This document shows, piece after piece, positions 58,833-64,000 of a stretch of 64,000 nt of DNA. Under the pieces are notes generated by a model that worked only from the letters and a program-made list of their open reading frames with translations, had not been told where the DNA came from and ran no database searches. The stretch covers positions 93,432 through 157,431 of the forward strand of contig NZ_JAVIFU010000016.1 in the NCBI RefSeq assembly GCF_031157315.1. Reading direction: 5' to 3'. The stretch's first letter is position 1; every line of letters begins with the position of its first letter. Both the position numbers and the translations under genes were made by a program. The DNA is from Paenibacillus sp. LHD-38 (GTDB lineage: Bacteria > Bacillota > Bacilli > Paenibacillales > Paenibacillaceae).

Positions 58833-60770
58833 TCAAGCATGTTTTTTGATAAAACGGTGAAAAATTAGACTGCGCATCAATATTCGAAAATGAGTCTCAA
58901 AGACAAGCTCTGGACGTGGATCTTTTTCAATGATAGACAATGCATTTTTTAGTTCCTTAATATTTAGGTACTCAGACATAATTGGATCTTGTATAACCTG
59001 TTGGAGCTCGTTAATAAGTGTGTTCCAAGAGGGAATCATCCGATGTAGACCATCGGCACCTTGTATTCCGCGAACTTTTTGATTTAGTCTAATATTATCA
59101 GGCAAGTAATTTTTTGTTGACCTACGAACGAGTGAACGATCAAAACCGTTTTGTACGAATTGCTCTTCAGGCACGGATAAGCAAAATCGAATGACGCGCA
59201 AATCGTTCGTTGCATCGCGTTCCCAAAGTGAATAACGCAGAGACTGCTTGCATCCGACTGTGCCGGTTATATTCCAGTAATAAAGCATTTCAAATTGTTT
59301 TCTTCTTACCTCATAAATATCCTGGAAAGGATTGCCCCAAAAGTCGTAACCATGCTGCTGCAGCCGCTCATAGACGTTTGTTCTTTTGGCAAATTCAGGG
59401 TTAATGAGATCAGGAAGATCAGGCTCGTTATTCGAAAAAAACAGTTTTGAGATTTTCGGAAATACTTTTTTACTGATTATTGGGAAAATACGCGATTTAT
59501 TAATTCCGAGCTCTTTGCTGTAAAGACGGGTTTCCTTGGCAAACTGAACCCATTTTAAGTTTCTTAGCAAGCTTGCTTGATAATCCAGTGCGGGACCCCA
59601 GGATATTGTCCAGTTTCCTCGGCTCCCAGTAAGCAAAACTCCAAGGTTTTGAGCATGCGCTTGTTGATAGATTCCCTTTACCCAAAAAGAATTTTCGTAA
59701 AATTTATACGGTGTTTCCATGATATCGAGCCACTCATCAACCTCAGTAAGTGGATTCATTTCAGGGAAGTTTAAGTATTGATCATTTATATTGCCAACAT
59801 GTTTGACTGTTGATTGAATATTTTGACGTTCGTTCGCAATTCTGCTCTTAGGTGTCCAATCCTGAAAATCTTCAAGTGGTACATAGCTAAACGTATGTAA
59901 TTGTTTATTTTGCTCACGCAGCTCCCTAGCTGCAAAGCTTACAACTGATCCGGAATCGAGTCCTCCGCTTAATTTTGCTCCAACCTGTCGATACGTGCGA
60001 AGCCGAGACGAGACCGCTGTTTGGAAAACGTCCCTAAAGGCCTCTTCGTATTCTTCATTGGATTTGAGTTTTAATTTGTTCTCATCTGCTAAGGTAGAAT
60101 ATCTAGAAAACCTCAACTCGCCATCGGAAACCGTAATCGTGTGCGAGGGGGGGATCTGTCCTACATTCTTGTACACGGTTGTATACAAATCAACGGCATC
60201 GGTTGTTATTGGGATTGCTAGGAATTCGGATATCCATTGTTCGTTTAGCTGCTTATCTATGCCTGGTATTGAAAAAAGAGGTTGAATGGTTGTAGAGAAA
60301 GCAAACAACTCTTTTGTTTGAGCAAAATATAGCGTGCGGCTGCCAGAAAAATCTCTAGCGCCGAACATGGTGCGATTTTGTTCATCCCATATAACGAAAG
60401 CGAAATCGCCAATTAAATGCTTGGGAGCGTCTTTTCCCCATTTCTGATAGGAAAGCAAGATTAAAGCACTGTCAGTCATTCCCTTGCGATCAGTCAATCC
60501 AACTTGTAGTTTTTCAAATAGTTCAGAACGATTATCAATAATGGCATCGGCGGTTATAGCGAGTCCGCTTGAATGATCAAAGTAGGGCAGGTTTTCGGTA
60601 ACGGACTCAGGTGTAATCCATTGCGCGTGACATCCCAAGAAAACATGTTCATTGCGCCATGCGTTGATATCATCTGCAGGAAAGTGCTGCAGATCTTGCA
60701 AGAGCTGCATACCCAGTTCTGGATGAATAGGTTCATTATTGAGATGACAAACACCGACTATAGCGCTCAT
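58833..60770 (-). CDS. padeC: lasso cyclase (asparagine synthetase-like, C protein)
   Basis: A 645-residue homologue of asparagine synthetase B that activates the Asp side chain with ATP and closes the macrolactam ring. The N-terminal glutaminase-like domain starts MSAIVGV and lacks the catalytic Cys2 of true glutaminases, as expected for lasso cyclases. The PP-loop is SGGLDSGSV at 268-276. The ATG at 60770 follows GGAGG by five bases; a longer frame adds nine residues. It is the first gene of the operon, with the precursor 15 bases after it, whereas in many clusters the precursor comes first. Confidence 0.93.
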   Translation of the reverse strand: MSAIVGVCHLNNEPIHPELGMQLLQDLQHFPADDINAWRNEHVFLGCHAQWITPESVTENLPYFDHSSGLAITADAIIDNRSELFEKLQVGLTDRKGMTDSALILLSYQKWGKDAPKHLIGDFAFVIWDEQNRTMFGARDFSGSRTLYFAQTKELFAFSTTIQPLFSIPGIDKQLNEQWISEFLAIPITTDAVDLYTTVYKNVGQIPPSHTITVSDGELRFSRYSTLADENKLKLKSNEEYEEAFRDVFQTAVSSRLRTYRQVGAKLSGGLDSGSVVSFAARELREQNKQLHTFSYVPLEDFQDWTPKSRIANERQNIQSTVKHVGNINDQYLNFPEMNPLTEVDEWLDIMETPYKFYENSFWVKGIYQQAHAQNLGVLLTGSRGNWTISWGPALDYQASLLRNLKWVQFAKETRLYSKELGINKSRIFPIISKKVFPKISKLFFSNNEPDLPDLINPEFAKRTNVYERLQQHGYDFWGNPFQDIYEVRRKQFEMLYYWNITGTVGCKQSLRYSLWERDATNDLRVIRFCLSVPEEQFVQNGFDRSLVRRSTKNYLPDNIRLNQKVRGIQGADGLHRMIPSWNTLINELQQVIQDPIMSEYLNIKELKNALSIIEKDPRPELVFETHFRILMRSLIFHRFIKKHA

Positions 60771-60829
60771 TGTTTCCTCCTGTCGCTGATAAAGCACAAG
60801 CTGATGAAAAGAATTTATAATGGCATTTT

Positions 60830-60845
60830 GTTCTTATTTAAGAAC
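60830..60845 (-). promoter_or_regulatory. SinR-type operator, proximal to the lasso operon
   Basis: GTTCTTATTTAAGAAC, a dyad with both outer GTTC/GAAC boxes intact, lies 60 bases before the cyclase start and 113 bases from the distal operator. No promoter elements frame it well. Confidence 0.8.
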
Positions 60846-60942
60846 TGTTGTGTGTAGTTTAAATAATGAATTAAAGATTAGGAAATAGTTAAACCATCAC
60901 GGCTTTATTTATAGTTTAAATGAAAGATCGTTTTTTGTTTTT

Positions 60943-60958
60943 GTTCTTTATAAAGAAC
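60943..60958 (-). promoter_or_regulatory. perfect SinR-type operator, distal, of the lasso operon
   Basis: GTTCTTTATAAAGAAC is a perfect 16-bp palindrome made of two GTTCTYT half-sites. It starts ten bases after the likely -10 of the lasso promoter. It could also affect the divergent phosphoesterase gene. Confidence 0.9.
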
Positions 60959-60967
60959 TTGTGATTA

Positions 60968-60996
60968 GGTTAACATCTCTGCTGTTTCATTGTCAA
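60968..60996 (-). promoter_or_regulatory. candidate lasso operon promoter
   Basis: On the minus strand TTGACA (60996-60991), 17 bases, then TTAACC (60973-60968). The -35 is perfect and the -10 is weak. The operator follows ten bases later, the same layout as at the nucleotidyltransferase gene. Confidence 0.6.
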
Positions 60997-61166
60997 CAAG
61001 TTAATTTGTAATTTGTATCATTTTACTGAAATAACAGACTTTGATAGAGCAACGCCACTGCCATAATAGATGAAAGGTGATGTTGTTCCGCAGTTGTGAT
61101 CGGGGATGCAGTTGAATATACTAGTTTATAAAGTATTTCTACATATGGAGGAAAGGTGGGATCATA

Positions 61167-61928
61167 TTGATTTATTTAATCATTAGCGGATGCATCATTA
61201 TCATATATCTGTTCTTTATCTTTCCGACACAATGGTTGAAAGTGGAAAAGCTTAACAATCCAATTGGCATTAATAAGCGTATTCTTCAAATAAGCGATCT
61301 TCACTTTGACAGGCTGCGTGTGAGTGCAAGAAGAATCAGGGAAGAAATTAAGATGACTAATCCTCACTATATTTTTTTGACAGGTGATTTTACCTATAGA
61401 GAACGCTATTTATCACGAGCTGCTCAATACTTTAAAGTGATAGCTGACTGTGGTGTCCCTGTTTATGCCGTTTTGGGTAATCATGATTATGAACTGCCAA
61501 ATTTAAAAAAATTGCTTGATCTATTTGAGGTTTATGGAATAAAAATTCTGCTAAACGAGTCTGTATTATTAGAGGATTTCCAATTAGTCGGGATCGATGA
61601 TTACGGTACTGGTCACAGTAATATCAAGCAAGCATTTCGATTTGTCGACGACTCGAAGCCCATCATCATCATCACACATGATCCTAACGTCGTACTGAAG
61701 ATCGAACGTCCGTATCATTATTTAATGGCCGGTCATCTGCATGGAAAGCAGCTGAACGTGCCGTTCTTTTTTGCGATTAAGCCGAAAGGCCCGCTTTCGG
61801 CTAAAGGAATCTACAAAGGGCTCCACACGGACCAGCGCGGGACCTTTTATATTTCAAAAGGAATCGGACAAGCAGGTGTGAATGCCCGCTTTATGGTTAG
61901 AAGCGAAATCACAATACATGACTTATGA
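61167..61928 (+). CDS. metallophosphoesterase (YkuE/YaeI-like)
   Basis: A 253-residue calcineurin-like phosphoesterase with one N-terminal membrane helix (IYLIISGCIIIIYLFFIF). The metal-binding motifs are all present: ISDLHFDR near 43, LTGDFTYRE near 70, VLGNHDYE near 100, IITHDPN near 168 and MAGHLHGKQ near 187. Relatives act on membrane-linked or nucleotide substrates; the substrate here is unknown. The TTG start follows GGTGGG by six bases. It is divergent from the lasso operon, sharing the intergenic region at 60771-61166. Confidence 0.88.
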   Translation: MIYLIISGCIIIIYLFFIFPTQWLKVEKLNNPIGINKRILQISDLHFDRLRVSARRIREEIKMTNPHYIFLTGDFTYRERYLSRAAQYFKVIADCGVPVYAVLGNHDYELPNLKKLLDLFEVYGIKILLNESVLLEDFQLVGIDDYGTGHSNIKQAFRFVDDSKPIIIITHDPNVVLKIERPYHYLMAGHLHGKQLNVPFFFAIKPKGPLSAKGIYKGLHTDQRGTFYISKGIGQAGVNARFMVRSEITIHDL

Positions 61929-61947
61929 GCCCATATAATTAGAAGTA

Positions 61948-62844
61948 CTATTCTTGTTCGGAATTTCTGCGGCTAGCCTGCCGAAAAGCTGCGGGTGGGA
62001 TGCCTTTAGCCTCAGCAAAGGTTCTTGTAAAATAATGAACGGATGAAAAACCGCAGCGCTCAGCAATGCTCTTAATGGGCGTTGAGGTTTGCGACAGCAG
62101 CTGCTCAGCGGCGCGTATTCGCTCATGCCTAACGAGCATGGAAAATGACTCATGCACGCTCTGCGAGAACAGCCTTGAGAGATGCCGCTCCGATACGTTA
62201 ATATAACGGGCAACCTCGGCGAGGTTCAGGTTCGCTCCGAGATTGTCGCGTATGTACAGCTTGGCGCGGCTGATGAGCATTGCAGCATTAGATGCGGGTA
62301 ATACCGTTTCCGTGCTGCTGTTCCTCCCGCCAACGATAGTGGGAAAAGTAAGGATCAAGGCGTGCGCAAGCTGAGGGATTAAAGAAATCGGAGCAGCATG
62401 ACTATCGCCGCTTGGAACGAGCAAAGCGTGCCAAATGTGAGCAGTCGGCGAGAGCTGCTGCTTATCTGTCCATATCGGTCCGCTATTTAAGGCTTGATTG
62501 TAATAATCGAATTCATCTGGCTTTGAAAGCTTCTCATCAAGCTCAAACGCCACATATAATAAATCCAATTGGTCTACATCCCGAATTTGATGATATATAT
62601 TTGGACGGGAACAAAACAGAACTCCCTCCCGCAATGGATAAGTGACATGCCCCTCCTCGTAAATTCCACTACCTCCGGTAACGTAGCAAACCTCAAAAAA
62701 CGAATGTTTATGAACGGTATTCTCGATTAATCCTTGTACCGCTCCCCAATAATAAACATGAATGGTTACGCTATCGCCATGCAGCAAGCGTGCGTACCGA
62801 TTTAATCGCTCTTCGCTTTTTGGCCAAACATACATATGAACCAT
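61948..62844 (-). CDS. AraC family transcriptional regulator
   Basis: A 298-residue regulator. The N-terminal cupin-like sensor domain covers about 20-110 (HKHSFFEVCYVTGGSGIYEEG). The C-terminal double helix-turn-helix covers about 190-290 (NLAEVARYINVSERHLSRLF, AEQLLSQTSTPIKSIAERCGFSSVHYFTRTFAEAKGIPPAAFR). It probably senses a small carbon compound and controls the divergent dioxygenase gene, with which it shares a 116-base region. Start at the ATG at 62844 or three codons later; the ribosome binding site AAGGGAG fits neither ideally. Confidence 0.88.
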   Translation of the reverse strand: MVHMYVWPKSEERLNRYARLLHGDSVTIHVYYWGAVQGLIENTVHKHSFFEVCYVTGGSGIYEEGHVTYPLREGVLFCSRPNIYHQIRDVDQLDLLYVAFELDEKLSKPDEFDYYNQALNSGPIWTDKQQLSPTAHIWHALLVPSGDSHAAPISLIPQLAHALILTFPTIVGGRNSSTETVLPASNAAMLISRAKLYIRDNLGANLNLAEVARYINVSERHLSRLFSQSVHESFSMLVRHERIRAAEQLLSQTSTPIKSIAERCGFSSVHYFTRTFAEAKGIPPAAFRQASRRNSEQE

Positions 62845-62960
62845 CAGCTCCCTTGGCGTAATTGTGCAAAAAGACGTCTTTGACGGATAAATACGAATTC
62901 ACCTTACCACATCTATAATAAAAGCATATTCAGACTAATTATAGGATAAGGAGAATCGAT

Positions 62961-63740
62961 ATGAACGTCAATGATGATGTGCAATTTTACAAGGAAAACG
63001 GGTATTTGCTGGTAAGAGGCGTGTTTAATGAGGAAGAGGTGCTGGAGATGAGAGCGGCGGTCGAGAGGATCATTAATCGCGCAGCTCAGAATCAAGCGGA
63101 TACGAACCATGCTTGGCAGGGTGATTTCCTTCCACCTGAGCAGCTTAAGAAGCTGGTGCTGAAAGGTTTTCACGATGTGCATTACCATGACGCGGCCTTT
63201 ACGAGAGCAGTCATTCACCCTAAAATGACGGCCGTTCTGAACAAAATCATCGGTCCCAATGTTCAGCTCCATCATTCCAAAATGCTTGTGAAGCCCCCTG
63301 CTAATGGAGCAGCGTTTCCGATGCATCAGGACTTCCCGTATTTTCCGCATCATAACCATTCCATGCTGGCTGCCAGCGTGCATTTAGATGACGCGGATGA
63401 GGAGAACGGCTGCTTGGCCGTGATTCCCGGTTCGCATCTGCAAGGACCTTTGCCGCATGTGGGCAAACACTATCTTAATCATAAGGAGTATCCGATCTCC
63501 TCGGGAACGCTTTGCCCAGCCAAAGCAGGTGATGTTTTGTTCTTCAACTACTTGACGATTCATGGTTCGGATGTGAACCGCAGTGATAGAACGCGAAGAA
63601 ATGTTTTATTCCAGTATCGTGACGCAGCGGATAAACCGTCGGAGCAGGTTCATTTTGATTGGGGCATGGGCCTTATGGTGAGCGGCGAAAATGTAGATTT
63701 TAAAAACGTCAAACCAAATTTCGAACTTACAAAAGTATAG
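62961..63740 (+). CDS. phytanoyl-CoA dioxygenase (PhyH) family protein
   Basis: A 259-residue Fe(II)/2-oxoglutarate oxygenase of the PhyH family. The iron ligands are visible as His-x-Asp in MHQDFPYFPH near 118 and the late His in YLTIHGSDVNRS near 197, with Arg in TRRNVLFQYR near 212 for 2-oxoglutarate. Related enzymes hydroxylate small metabolites such as ectoine, or act in secondary metabolism. The substrate is unknown. It is divergent from the AraC regulator, the usual pattern for a regulated catabolic gene. Confidence 0.87.
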   Translation: MNVNDDVQFYKENGYLLVRGVFNEEEVLEMRAAVERIINRAAQNQADTNHAWQGDFLPPEQLKKLVLKGFHDVHYHDAAFTRAVIHPKMTAVLNKIIGPNVQLHHSKMLVKPPANGAAFPMHQDFPYFPHHNHSMLAASVHLDDADEENGCLAVIPGSHLQGPLPHVGKHYLNHKEYPISSGTLCPAKAGDVLFFNYLTIHGSDVNRSDRTRRNVLFQYRDAADKPSEQVHFDWGMGLMVSGENVDFKNVKPNFELTKV

Positions 63741-63774
63741 TCATAACACAATCTAACTCTTCTTCATGTCAATC

Positions 63775-63820
63775 GTCTGTGAAAATGTCACTTTAACTGT
63801 TCGATGAAAATGTCACTTGC
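63775..63820. repeat. direct repeats resembling an insertion-sequence end
   Basis: GTGAAAATGTCACTTT (63778-63793) and GATGAAAATGTCACTTG are two near-identical units about 24 bases apart. Multiple short repeats at an end are characteristic of IS21-type and related elements. They lie just outside a partial transposase-like frame. Confidence 0.5.
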
Positions 63821-63837
63821 TAAAATGGAGGCCGCCC

Positions 63838-64000
63838 TTACCAGGAGGCCTCTGAAAAACCGTTGTGCTGTGAATACATAGCATCTTGGAAGGCTCTGCG
63901 TTTTGTGTTACGGTTAGTAATGTTGTTGTCATACGTGGTTTTCCACGGATGATCGTCGGCGGGTTTGCGTTGGGGCGCAGAACTCGCCTTTTTCTTTTGT
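63838..64000 (-). CDS. partial C-terminus of a probable transposase
   Basis: An uninterrupted minus-strand frame of 54 codons enters from the right edge and stops at 63838. It contains QRKPADDHPWKTTYDNN; a D/N-HPW-K/R motif near the C-terminus is common in IS21-type (IstA) transposases. Together with the repeats just beyond its stop this suggests an insertion sequence continuing past the window. The family call is tentative. Confidence 0.45.
   Translation of the reverse strand, partial: QKKKASSAPQRKPADDHPWKTTYDNNITNRNTKRRAFQDAMYSQHNGFSEASW

Noticed and set aside
59383..59396. GTTCTTTTGGC half-site inside the lasso cyclase gene
   Set aside because: A single half-site within coding sequence, without the inverted partner; expected by chance.

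Overview
The window looks like chromosomal DNA of a spore-forming Bacillota of the Paenibacillus type. It carries MutS2, a GerA-type germinant receptor operon, CotH and CotB spore-coat proteins, CotF-family coat proteins, a SinI/SinR pair and a Bacillus-like eps locus. The first 22.6 kb has balanced base composition and reads as core chromosome. From about 22.7 kb to 37.5 kb the DNA is very AT-rich, with decayed genes and mobile-element remnants, so it looks acquired.

Layout. 1-8 kb: SDR oxidoreductase, CuA-type lipoprotein, holin-like membrane protein, mutS2, DUF350 protein, zinc-ribbon protein, MFS transporter, cysteine synthase. 8-16 kb: spore block (cotH, a GNxxx-repeat protein, two CotB-like proteins, a B-A-C germinant receptor operon, two small coat proteins). 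16-22.6 kb: Lrp regulator with aminotransferase, PduO adenosyltransferase, RluA synthase, ArsC/Spx-like protein, a second aminotransferase, 5'-3' exonuclease, ArsR regulator. 22.9-34 kb: accessory glycosyltransferases, a pyruvyl transferase and a flippase, with a decayed glycosyltransferase and recombinase/ATPase remnants. 34.7-37.2 kb: a tailspike-like beta-helix protein on the minus strand. 37.5-50 kb: slrR-like regulator, then an eps cluster resembling that of B. subtilis (epsA, epsB, an EAR-like RNA, epsC, galU, glycosyltransferases, epsG, epsL, epsN, and epsM inverted). 50.2-53.9 kb: nucleotidyltransferase, glycosyltransferase, a truncated glycosyltransferase, galE. 54.3-54.9 kb: sinI-like and sinR-like genes, convergent. 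55-60.8 kb: a complete paeninodin-type lasso peptide cluster on the minus strand (order C-A-K-B1-B2-D). 61-64 kb: metallophosphoesterase, AraC regulator with a divergent PhyH dioxygenase, and the end of a probable transposon.

How it fits together. The main observation is a recurring 16-bp palindrome of the form GTTCTTT-AT-AAAGAAC. It is two inverted copies of the GTTCTYT half-site known for B. subtilis SinR. It lies in front of the accessory glycosyltransferase block, an orphan glycosyltransferase, the slrR-like gene, epsA, the EAR/epsC leader, the nucleotidyltransferase gene, galE and, twice, the lasso operon. In three promoters it fills the 17-bp spacer between -35 and -10 exactly. With sinI/sinR in the same window and a perfect 0A box upstream of sinI, the sequence suggests one Spo0A-SinI-SinR switch controlling both exopolysaccharide and a probably phosphorylated lasso peptide. 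The operators and genes are read directly; the regulation is inferred.
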